From NCBI GenBank assembly GCA_029721515.1, contig CM056556.1, positions 16,450,598-16,514,597 on the forward strand: a DNA stretch of 64,000 bases. Reading direction: 5' to 3'. The position numbers were made by a program, and so were the translations under genes. Origin of the DNA: Synanceia verrucosa (lineage: Eukaryota; Chordata; Actinopteri; Perciformes; Synanceiidae). Position 1 is the first letter of the stretch. Every line of letters begins with the position of its first letter. The notes under the pieces were generated by a model. The model did not search any database. It saw only the letters and a list, made by a program, of their open reading frames with translations, and was not told where the DNA came from. Shown here one piece after another: positions 1 to 11,612 of this stretch.

Positions 1-342
1 CAAGTAGGAACTGGAAGATGTAAAACAACAGTAACTAACACAGCAACAGACAGGGAGGGAACAAGATTTTGTGTCTACACAATTTCAGGTTCCTCCAATA
101 GATTTGTTTATCCACAGAGGCTCACTTAAACAGGCCCATGTTTTTCAGACTGAAAAACTGACTGACTGAAGATTTATGTGACTGTGTATAATATATACAA
201 CTAGTAAGAGGCTGTGTTATCTTCTCTCAGGGGTTCAGGCAGTCTGAAAAGTGAGTGCAAGTCTTTACAGGGCAGGAACAGGTGGAATCTCATTGTATGG
301 CTGCAGATCTCAGGCTTGTGCAATGTCAATGCCATCATATTT

Positions 343-530
343 ACCTCCACCATGGTTATTTTTTTGTTTATTGGTTTGCAAAATAACTCAAAAATGGAAA
401 TTATGGACAGATTTTGATGACATCAGGGTTGATCAGAAGTAGCCTAACTTAAGACTGATTAATTTTTGGATACAATTCAATGTTACCGCCAAAAATGAAT
501 CATTTTTAAGTTAGGCCACTTCCATTAGGG
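343..530. mobile_element. degenerate fold-back MITE-like element (family A, copy 1)
   Basis: Starts with CCTCCACCATGGTTAT and contains GGTTTGCAAAATAACTC. The centre is an imperfect hairpin, with GCCTAACTTAAGACTGAT facing its inverse TTTAAGTTAGGCCACTTCC. The same words occur in the copies at 31.7 and 53.4 kb. The right outer arm is lost. Confidence 0.7.
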
Positions 531-850
531 CAGCTTTGAAAGCTGAGAAAATTGTCATGTGCTTCTTCCCGCTCCTCATTCATCACAGTTCACTTGAACA
601 TGAGGGATCAACTCTGTATTGGCAGCAATAAAGGCAGTATACTGTACTTTTAAATATGGCAACAACCAATGATTGCTTTATTATTTATTTATTCACAATA
701 TCATAGAGCAGTGGTTTTTCGAAGTGGGCTTCGGGTACCCTTGAGGGATTTTCAAGTGGTCCCTAGCAAAAATGGGATTTGTTTATTTTTATATTGTATA
801 TTGTATATATTGTATATATTGTATATTGTATATTTATTTTAACTACAATT

Positions 851-1045
851 CCATCCATCCATTATCAACCACTTATCTTACATAGGGTAGCAGGGGGGCT
901 GGACACCCTGGACAAGTGGCCAGTTACACATAGAAATGGACAACCATTCACACTCCATGCAAACTCCACATAGAAAGGCCCTGAGCTGAGACCAGTACCT
1001 TCCTGCTGGGAAGGGACAATGCTAACCACTGCACCACCATGCACC
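851..1045 (+). repeat. teleost interspersed repeat fragment
   Basis: Recognised by its order of common fish-repeat words: CCATCCATCCATTATC, a GGGTAGCAGGGGGGCTGG block, CACCCTGGACAAGTGGCC, ATGCAAACTCCACATAGAAA and the end GCTAACCACTGCACCACC. It lacks the middle part of the usual consensus. A reverse-oriented piece of the same family lies at 24030-24102. Confidence 0.65.
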
Positions 1046-3041
1046 ATGGTACTTTTAACTCTACTACTACTAAGTATTAGTCTCTCAATCAGAAATTTGC
1101 ACAATATTATTCCATCACATCTAAAAGAGGTCTGTAGCTCAATTTGCGTCCTTTTAGAGGTGAAAGTTATTCAGTTTACTGTAATGTAGGAGTAAAAACC
1201 AACAATGACTTGAGCATGGATGATTAGTGATCATTGCAGCTCTACTTTCAAGTTATGACTAACAGTCAAACCAAAACTGCACATGTCATAGCTGGTACTG
1301 AACAAGGCAGCGAGAAATGTGGCTATACAGTGTGCAGCTTTGTAGCTCTACTTCTAGACCACTTTATCATCTCCTCCTCACTATGACGACCACATTATTA
1401 CTGTATACTATATGTATGACTTTGCATTTCTGTGATGCCACACAACAAAACTTTCCCTACAGATTTGTCAAGTGTGTCAAGAGTGTTTGCTAAAACGAGA
1501 TGAAAGACAAACCGTAGACAGTGGTGATGCAACATTAAACTGTGATTCATCATTGCATTATTTTTCATCACAAGAAAAGGGAGAACATTGATGCTATCCT
1601 GCACTTCTTGTTGTTCTTATATGTGGTTTGAATTCTACTGTCAGCTGTTGTCAGCTTCTTAATAATTCAGGACTTGAGGTTTTTTTACACTTTCCATGCA
1701 GCTTCTGCAGAGACGATGTTTGACTTTCTTTGCACAAACTTCTAGGCAAAGCCCTGGGCGGTGTTGGGGTCATTTTCAAAGGCAGATCCTAGTATTGAAT
1801 GTGAAATTGATTTATGTCATATTCATGGGAGGAAAAGATTTTATGGTTTTGAGGAACAAATACCATTTTTCCCCAAACTCGGTCTTGAAAGTCACATTCA
1901 ACCACAAGGTGTTTCTCACATTAAATTTCTACTGAAAAATGCAAATTGACAGACTTGGAGTAAATTACCATAAACATCACCTTTAAGTAATTCATGGACA
2001 GGGACAGTTTATGTGCAGTTTCCTCAGGTATTGTTAAAGGAATTAATTAGCCTAACAGGCAAAAGCATGACAAAGCACAATATTCTGCTGCCCCATTAAT
2101 CTCACTCAGCATAAGTGGATGGCTTTGAATGTTTAACTGTACATACTGTACATACAGTAGAAGAGGAGTTCATGAACTCGCACAGTGCATCTTTTACAAG
2201 CATACTGCTCTTTACTGCTGTGATTCATTCAATATTTGATAAAAACAACACTTTCTCTCAGAACACAAAAAAAGAACAATTTGTTTACTGCCAGTTACAC
2301 AATCATTATAACAGTTATAACAATATCAGTTCTCAACAGAATAAACGGATAAATTGGACAAGTTTCAGATGAACATTCATAAGGGATATCTATTCTTTTT
2401 TTCTGTCTTTAAGTGTGCTGAAATAATGCATCAGCAAGCATTGCGTTTCCTGTATCAGCATATGTATTTATGTATATGTACAGAGAAGTGTAAAAACGCA
2501 GTATTAGTGCTAATGCTGCAGCTAACTGTAATGCTTTATTTTATGGGTCCTGAATGTCTTAATTCCCCATATGTTGATTTGTATGTTGTATCACAATAGT
2601 CCCTATAATTAATGGTAAATTACTAGATGTAAATTATTGACTTATAAATTAATTTTACTTTCAATTGTTGGTGAGGTATGAATTATCAAATTGATTATTT
2701 TTAGGTTCACCAGTTCAGTGCTTTGTAATTCCAAATTTTTTCCTCTATAATTTACCATAATAAATGGATAAAATGTGTCCCACATGTCTAAAATGACGAG
2801 CAAACAACTCTCCTGTCATAGGCAGAAAAACTGTTGTCACCATAGGGATTTTGTCCAGAGTGCCAATTTCAATTACGATTGATGCCCAGGGCATCTTATT
2901 ATGTAAACCTAAGGACAGATTTCGGAAGGCATCATGGGAGCTCACTGCCAGACAAGCTGTCCACACAGCATGTCAGAACTTCCAGAAATCGGAATCAAAT
3001 CTCTTAATCTTTCTTCTCTCTGCTTGTCATGTTCCCATCAG

Positions 3042-3184
3042 GAGTCCCGTCTACCAGCAGCAGCCATGTGAGAGGAGCTGTAAACAAGAAGAGGATGCCC
3101 ATGCCCAGCTAAAGCAGAGCAGCCCCCCTTTCTCCATCCCTCCATCCCTCCATCCCTCCCTTCTTCCCACATGAGGACGAGAAG
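3042..3184 (+). other. shisal1: shisal1 5' untranslated part of first coding exon
   Basis: A pyrimidine-rich acceptor (TTCCCATCAG, ending 3041) precedes this segment. This suggests that the first coding exon begins at 3042 and that a noncoding exon lies further upstream. A CCATCCCT-type tandem (3135-3163) sits in the leader. The upstream noncoding exon could not be placed from sequence alone. Confidence 0.5.
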
Positions 3185-6100
3185 ATGACTATCACCAGCT
3201 GGCAGTCCTTCAATGTCCTGACGGTCATCTTCCTCCTGCTGTCCACTGCAGGTCTGTATAAGTTTAGTGTGTGCTTATCACTGAGTCAGATGTGTTTCAC
3301 TTTTGGAGCCTCCAGACACTTGCAGGTGAGTTTCAGGGTGTTCTCATATTAAAATAAGCAGTTTCTCCAAACCTTGGTTGCTCCAAAATGTGTGTCTCAG
3401 TCCTTTACTGAGATAGCCTCCAGTACCATGAACTAAATACAGGAAATAACCCCAAATGACACAGTTTTATGGATAGAGGGAGATTGATGTAGACATCTGA
3501 TGGCTAGAAGTTAAGTCAGAGACACTTAACATCAAAGGATTTGGAAATATTTCTTGCCAAAGTGCACTTGGCAGGAAAAGCTCTGAACCTCAGGGTGCTC
3601 TCTAAACAAGGCCATGCAGCATAAAACTGTGAAGAGAGCACATTATAACCCCAAAAGATACAAAGATGAGAACACAGCCAACACATATCTCTGAGATGGA
3701 ATATACATAATGCACAAGGGAAAAGATGCCAACTCAAGTTTTAAAATGACAGAATAGGGCAAGAGGAAGATGAAGGGAGAAATCAGCACAGCACAGTAAC
3801 GGGAGCGCAGAGCAGGTTGGAATAAATGGAAACCCATAACAATTAGCAAAGTGAGTGTGAATGATGCGAATGACTTTAACTTGAACATTTAAAACACCTT
3901 GCAATCAACAGTGCAGATGATAAACCAGAATCAACTGACACAAATGACTGAACAATAACTTTTAACTAAAAGACCAACTAGAATCATAAATAAATGAAAT
4001 GATTTGTGAGCACACATTGATGTTCAGATGTTGCTTGTTGTTGGAAAGCAGGAGAGAGGCTTCACACCGCAGATTGTAAACATACTGTAATGCAAGAGCC
4101 AAGCGGTTAACTGTATCCTAAATTTCAAGAGGTGTTAATGAAATTAAACAGGTGGGTGTGTTTACAACTGTATGGTTTCCAGAACCAGCTGCTGTTCATT
4201 TGAGAAGTCAGAGACTTCCCTTCACTGCCCTCTTAAAGTCTTACGTTGTTAGAGGACTTTATAGCCCACTTCTGATGTTGAGGACATCTGTTTCCTTACA
4301 GACAGTTCATGGACATATAAACTGCCAACCCCTAGTTTACGGACAACTTCCACATTACATGGGATATATGTGACTTGAGGTGATTGCAGAGCCATTGTAC
4401 AACCAGTGCAAAGAATGAATTGAGAATTTTCTCTCACGATATAAAACACCCTTCATTTCCAATCTGGCACCAGTCCATTTCACCCCCCCCTTCCTCTGCT
4501 TCAGGGTTGTGGAACAGAATATGGCTGGCCACACCGAGCTCATTATAACCTGAAAGGGCTTTCTCCTCTTAAGCGCTGACCTGTCCCTGTCTGAGATCAT
4601 GTACGGAAAGATTTCCATCACCCACATCACAGCACCTTGAACTAAATCACAGTGACCTTTACTTGACCTGATCACCTTTACTGCCACATTTTAGGCAAGA
4701 CAAAATAAATTAAATTTAGTTACCATAAAACTTATCTTGATGCACTTGAAACTGCGTGATTGAATTTACCCTTTGACGGCAAATGATCAGTCAAATAAAA
4801 GTCAAAGTGGTTCATTTATTGTAGAATCAGCAAATGATGCGCATAAATAGAGTGTGGCTGACTGATATCATTCTCCAATTTTAGCTTTTGCACACAAAAC
4901 TCTAATTAGCAAATGACATTTCTTGCAGTAAAGGATTGCCAAAGATATCTTTACAGTAATTTAGAAACAGTGTTACATAGTTTTTTCAACTGTAACATAC
5001 TTCCTTCAGTACATATAATACTCATAATTCTTGCTGCCAATATTTAAGGCATGTTTTAAAATTGCATTGAATTCTGGTTTTGGATGGATCATATGTATAC
5101 TATTTAGTTGGTTTACGACAATTCTGACAATTTCTGTCTAATTCCGACTTGCAGCATATTTTGTGTTATCTGTGTAACTCACTGTTATCTTGACCAGGAC
5201 TCTTATGAAAAAGATTTATAATTTCAATGCGTCTTTCCTAGTTAAATAAAAGGTGAAAAAAAATGAAATAATAACACACATTTTGGGCAGTTTTATATCA
5301 CTGCTATGCAGTTTCCAGAATATGTCTCAAGGCAATTTTGAGCATAAGTTCTTTTTTATTACTTGTGATAGAAAGTGAAAGGAAGCAAAAAAGTGGATGC
5401 TGAGCAGTTATGAAGGCACTGGGATGGTGTCCTGGTCCATCATGAAGTGCATTAAGTAGCATCAGACCCATAAACCAATACAAGACACTAATCATATCCG
5501 GTACATTTCCCTGACAGATTGGCAGTTTATTACTATCAGATGGAGCCTCAGCCGCTACTGAAGTGGATTCCTATGATTTTATTTTCAAGCAAAAGTTTAT
5601 TGGTTGCCAGATTCCATCACAAAAACAATACTGTTTTTTTTCCCCCCTTTGTGGCATCAAGGATGTACAGATTTATTGTCACTTCGTCGCTCCAGGGACT
5701 TGAATGCACAACTACAGATGAATGCAAATGAGTACTATTTGTACTATATCACTCCCTGGACTCTGTCTTCTCGTATCATTCCAGCTGCCAAGAAAAAATA
5801 GAAGCATTTTTGAAGGGTCATTTCAGCTTTGATGAACATATAAGAAGACTTCAGTTTCTTTCATTTGAGTTCACTTCAGTAATGTAATGTGAGAAAAAAA
5901 ATATATTACACTATATAATAGTATAAATACTTTATAACACTATAGTATACTATTAGCTTCTGTGAATGCTTTGAGGAGCATATTTGGTTGTGTCCATCAA
6001 GAAGCACCGACACTGGCCAAAATTATAACATGCATCTCCAGTCATGTCTTTTCTGAGGTTTCCAAGGAAAACAAAAATCATTCAAGTACTTTGTTTTTAG

Positions 6101-9100
6101 TTTGACTGCAATGTGTTTCCTGGAGAGCCTTTGCTATCAGTAGCTCAAGTTTTTCAGAGTAGAATGACAAACACCAACTGCCTCAAAAGATCATGATTCA
6201 CATTACACTTAGAGCATATGTTATTGTTTCCTGCTTCACTAAAATACCTCCTCTATGACATTTCTGACTCAATTTTACATCTGAATCCTTGTCTTTTACA
6301 AAGCTGCAGCCCTCTCAGCTCATTACCGAGTGTGTGAACCCTATTCCGACCACAAGGGGGGCTATCACTTTGGATTCTACTGCCCTCGCCTCTCAGACAA
6401 GAAGACCTACATGTTCTGCTGCCACCACAACAACTCCGCCTTCAAATACTGTTGCAACGAAACTGAGTTCCAGATGGTCATGCAGGTCAACCTCACCACC
6501 ACCTCAGACGGTTATGCACACAAGTAAGTAACAAAAACATACCAGGGCTGTCACTTTGTCGAAATTCAAACTTGACTTAATATTGTTCTTTCAAACTGAC
6601 CTCTTCAAATTGACAATTTACAGTTTGTAGGAGCAACAGGTAACACTTTGTCAATTCAGCCTGTCACAACAATATGTTACCCATTTGAACTACTCCTATC
6701 AGGCATTCCATTATGACCACCTGCCTAATGTGTTGGTCCCCCTTTTTCTGCCAAAACAGCCCTGACCTGACCCCTGAAGGTGTGCTGTGGTATCTGGTAC
6801 CTTTCAGAACCAGCATTAACTTCTATGGCAATTTGAGCTCCAGTAGATTGTCTGTTGGATCGGACCACCCAGGCCAGCCTTCAGACCCCACTTATGTCAG
6901 CGAGCCCTACGACACTTTCTCTGGTTCACCACAGTTCCTTCCTTGGTTGATAGATACTGACCACCGCAGAGCAGGAAGACCCCACAAGAGCTGCAGTTCG
7001 GGAGATGCTCTGAACTAGTCACCTAGCCGTCACTATGTGGTCCTTGTTAATCTCGCTCAAATCCTTACGCTTTCCCAATTTTCCTGCTTCTGACATTTCA
7101 ACTTTGAGGACAAAATGTTCTGTTTGTTGCCTTATATATCCCAGGTGCCATGATGAAGATAATCAGTTTTATTCATGTTACCTGTCACTGGTCATAATGT
7201 TATGCCTGATTGGTGTATACTACAGTATATCAGCTTCTCACATATTATACAATCTGAAAGTCCATGTCTGAATATCCTTAATAATTAAAAGTTTTTCAAA
7301 GAGTATAATTTATTGATTATGCTATTATGTTACAATATTATTAGTTATCATGGCCTCATGTCAGTAAGAAATCACTGTGAAATTTCATGCAAATTAAGTT
7401 AATTCATTACTTATTAGTTTGAATTTACTCAAACTTGACAACTTAATTCATACTTTATGCACTCCCCTGTCATTTCATTGGGACCTACTTAATTCATACT
7501 TTATGCACTCCCCTGTCATTTCATTGGGACCTACTTAATTTATACTTTATGCACACCTCTGTCATTTTGTCAGGACCTACAAATCCCCCAGATTATACCT
7601 TTACAAAGCCTGCAACTCTAAAATATTCAATGTAATTACAAAAGTAATTCAGAAATTTGCAGTCTGCATCTGGATTTGAATCAAAGCACACATGATGAGG
7701 GACAGTCCTTATGTTGATGTTGGAGAAAAATTAGTCCCACTAGAGGGGACATTCCCAAGGGGTAAAGAATGTTTGGCATTTTTTCACAGTTTTTGATCCA
7801 CAGGCAGTACTAAACATGAAAGATGATTAACTGATTATGTTTATCAGTATGTATTGCTTGTCAATCAACTCAGCTGCAAAGTAATGCTTTTATTCCTCTC
7901 GGTTCAAGAGTAACGAGCTAAAATATTAAGTGCTTTATTAGTGACGCTCTCCACATCAAAACTAATCAGTTCTTTGAGGCCACAATGAAACGTTTCACAA
8001 AATTATCTGGTAGCTTTTGAGTCATCCTGAAAAATACAAACAAGTGGAACCACACCATAATCACCATGGCTGGAGATAGTTAGGGAAAAAAATAGGTTGT
8101 GCTGAATCTTGAGTGAGGTTTTTTTTAACAGCTATATGTACAGTGGAACAAAAAGTTTCAGGGATGACTTCCTCAGATCAGATGAAAACAGCTGGTTATC
8201 GTCTGCTTGCTCCCTCGATAGGATTGTTTTCCTCTTACTCAGAGGGTTTGTTGACATTGATCCACACCTACAGAAGTGTTAACATTACCACAAAGCAGAG
8301 CAGATGTTGCAAGTTTTGTTGTGAGTGGGACGCCTTCACACGGTCTCTAACAAATGCAGGTGTTTACTGCTGGCTATTATATCAAGTATCACTATGGTAT
8401 CCTATGATATACAGAAACAACATTTCAAATATTTTGTAATAATAACAAACAATAGTTAACACAATATATGACAGTATGTTCTCACAGAGGACACACACAC
8501 ATACACACACCTTGCAATGCACTTAATAGTTGAATGATGAATAATGAACAGATTTAACCTGATTGAAGGACAAAAATTAGTCTGATGTTCTGCAGGGGCT
8601 CTACTCTGTACTAATGCCCTCCCAGCATGCCTGTGTCTCGGGTGGTTCAAAGTGCCCTGCAGCAGCTCATCATATTTCATTATGGTGGTACATGACCTGT
8701 TGGGTCACCCTTTCTTCCTGGTTCATTAGGCGAATGGACTGCAGGTTTGACATTTACCGCTGACCAGGCGAGTTAAACCGGCCATAAGTCCGCTCTCTCA
8801 CACTGCAAGGAGAAAATGGTATTATAGACCGAGATTTACTGCAGCTCAAGGTAAAACTAAAGGCATCTGTCCTCTGGGGGTTTCACAAGTCAGTGCTTTG
8901 TAGCATACAGGGCTCCATATACAGGGTAGCTGAAAAGATGCAGAGTTTGGAATGGAAGAGTCATCTGAGAAGACTTTAGAAAAACAACAGGAACAGTTTG
9001 AAACATTCTGACAAATAATCAACTGCATCTGCTTTCCTTCTCTGACAAAGCTGTGTCAAATTTTGAACATTCATTTTAGTTGTGTGATCATGATCGATTC

Positions 9101-10397
9101 CTCCGTGGACTGTGCAAATATTTTCATTAGCTAACCTCCAGGGTGACTCAGATATAACGTGTTGCCCCCTCAAACTATCTGATTAGAAATACATGCTAAA
9201 TTTTGGTAAATCTCTCAGATGCAGTTACAAATTATACATCTAAATTTGAGTGCAGGAGTGGCATTCAACTGCCAACCAGATGTTCATTTTAATGCCATTT
9301 ACTCAGAAAAATGTCTCAAGGGCACATCGTTTTCAAAAAGAAGTGGATTCAGTTGATTTACTAAACTAGAAGTACTTGGACGTCACTTTTTATAAGGGCT
9401 TCAATCAGAATTACATAAAAGAAGGGTTTCCCTCCAAATAATCCCTATTTCAAAGTAATATCCTATGTCATCCGAATATGAATAATATTCTGTATAATAG
9501 AACAACCTAATAGAACCACATCACTTTCAATTTGTGTGATATTTCCTAACTAAATGTCCTCAGTGCGACAGAAACAAAGACATCACTCCAAGATTCTCAA
9601 ATTTCTCAGAGATCTATTTTCGGTGCATTTACCTTGCTGTACTATGGATGTGGGTGGGCTAAACAGAAGTTCAAACGTGCTACATGTAATACTTGCTGAA
9701 AATTTATGAGAGGTGAAAAGTACTGTAGGGACACAGATTTTTGGAGGCACCAGAGATGATGCAATATGATTCGAATGAAAACATGTTCTGTGCAAATTTA
9801 AATTTAATTTAAAAAGCAGCAAATGAAACAGATGGGGGTTTATTGGCTTATTTATTCATTTATTTGTTTGTTTATTTATTTAAGTAGTTTTTATTGAGGG
9901 AGGATTTGATGAACGTCTTGGTCTTGCCACATGAACAGCAAACATTCACACCTGGCAGCTCTATAGCTATTGGAACTTAAAGGCTCAGCTGAAGGGTTTC
10001 TGGATGGTAGCTCTGAGCATGTGAGAGTGTTAATCATCATCTTTTATCAGATTATACTGGGCTAATACTCTCTGTCTGTCTCTCCTGCAGTAATTATACA
10101 GCCCTAGTTGGTGTGTGGATCTACGGCTTCTTCGTCATGGTGCTGCTGGCACTGGACTTTCTCTACTACTCAGCCATAAACTACGAGCTGTGCCGCGTCT
10201 ATCTGGAGAAATGGGGTCTGGGAGGACGCTGGCTGAAGAAGGCTCGGAGTCAGTGGCACAGGTCCATGCCAGAGGAGAGTGAAACCCAGGCTCAAGCCCA
10301 GCCCATGGTCTCCAGCCACTACCAGCCCAGACACAGCCTCAGAGGGGAGAGCCACAGCCCCACACTCCTGCCCTACAACACGTCCACTGCATGGTGA
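3185..10397 (+). CDS. shisal1: Shisa-like protein 1 (SHISAL1/KIAA1644 orthologue), 3 coding exons, 195 aa
   Basis: Coding exons are 3185-3251, 6310-6523 and 10091-10397 (67+214+307 nt, 588 in total with the TGA stop at 10395-10397). Donors are GTCTGT and GTAAGT; acceptors are CTGCAG and CCTGCAG. Acceptor 6308-6309 is preferred over 6302-6303 because it keeps the 26-residue spacing before the AHYRVCEPY block that I recall for human SHISAL1. The start has A at -3. Residues 1-26 form a signal peptide. The short extracellular Cys-rich domain has C31, C47, C59-C60 and C70-C71, with N-glycosylation sites at NNS(63), NET(72) and NLT(83). One membrane helix covers about 98-120 (GVWIYGFF...LLALDFLYYS), followed by a roughly 75-residue cytosolic tail. 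Shisa-family proteins act at ER or plasma membranes on receptor trafficking; the specific role of SHISAL1 is not established. Length is close to the human protein (about 199 aa). Identification is firm. Confidence 0.95.
3252..6309 (+). other. shisal1: shisal1 intron 1
   Basis: The donor GTCTGT is at 3252 and the acceptor CTGCAG ends at 6309. I see AT-rich sequence and scattered short open frames without family similarity, and no conserved domain or recognisable repeat. Confidence 0.8.
6693..7215 (-). mobile_element. internally deleted Tc1/mariner-like element
   Basis: Flanked by TA on both sides (6691-6692 and 7216-7217). The ends are imperfect inverted repeats, CTCCTATCAGGCATTCCATT against the inverse of AATGTTATGCCTGATTGGTG. 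The interior matches my memory of an abundant fish Tc1-like element whose transposase is read on the - strand. Only a C-terminal part remains, with frame breaks, so it cannot move by itself. It lies in shisal1 intron 2. Confidence 0.75.
7441..7578 (+). repeat. 46-bp tandem repeat, 3 copies
   Basis: Two almost perfect units starting ACTTAATTCATACTTTATGC, followed by a third, diverged unit. It sits in shisal1 intron 2. No coding or regulatory role is visible. Confidence 0.9.
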
Positions 10398-10839
10398 GTC
10401 ACTGTCCATCACATGACGACCACCAACCTGCAGTCTGGCACGCAAGTGTAGCATAAAACTGCAAGAATCAGCAATATTGTGAATTAACATTTACGTCACA
10501 AATCACCTAGGTTACCACAGCTGGTGTCTTCATGGCAATATCTCCATGGGAGCATTGTCAGTGTGCAAATAATTCTTTTTACATAACAGACAGGTAGTTT
10601 ATGAAGATAATATACATTTTAAAGTTAATGTCATTTAGAAAGCCCAAATCTACACGTTTTCTCTGGAAACTTAAAGATATAGGACACTTTCTAAAGTTAT
10701 TCCCTCACATCAGATACAGTGTAGACAGAAAGAAACTTAAAAAAGGGAGAAACGTCAGTAAAATTACAATATAGAACTGTATATGTATAGGGAATATAAT
10801 ATAATATAATATACAAAAGGTGAATCACAAATTTAAGTA

Positions 10840-10845
10840 AATAAA
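10840..10845 (+). terminator. shisal1: candidate poly(A) signal of shisal1
   Basis: This is the first AATAAA hexamer downstream of the shisal1 stop, about 440 nt after it. A second AATAAA lies roughly 100 nt further on. Use of either site is inferred. Confidence 0.35.
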
Positions 10846-11587
10846 GTATATAATATGTCATAATTAAATATTAAATCAAATATGTCACGTTTTGCAACAA
10901 ACAAAGCCATTGTCTTGTTAGTTGTTACCCTACTCAAATAATAAATTCAGTTAACATAAACTATTTATTGTTGTTTTTTCAGCTAACCTAACGCGAAATC
11001 GGACTAAATTACAGGGAAAGCAATATCTAACCCTGAACACAGACCACTGTGACCTTCGGTGGAAATACATACTCTTTTGCATTGAGGACAATGCTTAATG
11101 TACAACATCATAGTGATAGCTGATAAAATAATTAGGAAATTCGAAAAAGTGTTTAGTCAGAAATTCAGAAAACTGAAGACCTCCAGAAGGACACCAATAC
11201 AATAACCCAGTGCTGACTATCACAAAATATGGTTTGCTCTTGCTGTTCTACTCTGAGCTTGCTGTTGTTTGGAAAAGTGTTACAGATGCTGAGAAAGATA
11301 TTCAAATGTTCCTTTCAGATATGATTTACAGCATTTCTTTTAAAACACAGGTTCTCTCTGCGTACCATTTTCTTGTCTGTCTTGTTTTTCTTTGTGCACT
11401 GTGTTTTGTTATGTGGAGAGAGCAACATGGCACAGAAGCAGTGTTTCTAGCGGGACAAATTAAAGCATTTCTAGCATACTTTTTCCAAGCCAACAGAGAA
11501 GAAGCTCAGACATCTGGCTCACTATTTACCTGAATTCCTTATTAAGAGTGCAGTGTGTAATTAAAGATACACACAGACATGAAACAA

Positions 11588-11612
11588 ACACACACACACA
11601 CACACACACACA
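11588..11612 (+). repeat. (CA)n microsatellite
   Basis: A pure CA run of about 12 units in the region downstream of shisal1. Confidence 0.95.

Larger units (their letters stand above)
1..3041. other. upstream region of shisal1
   Basis: AT-rich DNA with a degenerate fold-back element (343-530) and a common fish interspersed repeat (851-1045). The short open frames show no family similarity. A shisal1 promoter or noncoding exon may lie here, but I cannot place one. Confidence 0.6.
6524..10090 (+). other. shisal1: shisal1 intron 2
   Basis: The donor GTAAGT is at 6524 and the acceptor TCTCCTGCAG ends at 10090. It contains a decayed Tc1-like element (6693-7215), a 46-bp tandem repeat (7441-7578) and a TTTA-rich run near 9843-9883. 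No further coding signal is seen. Confidence 0.85.
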
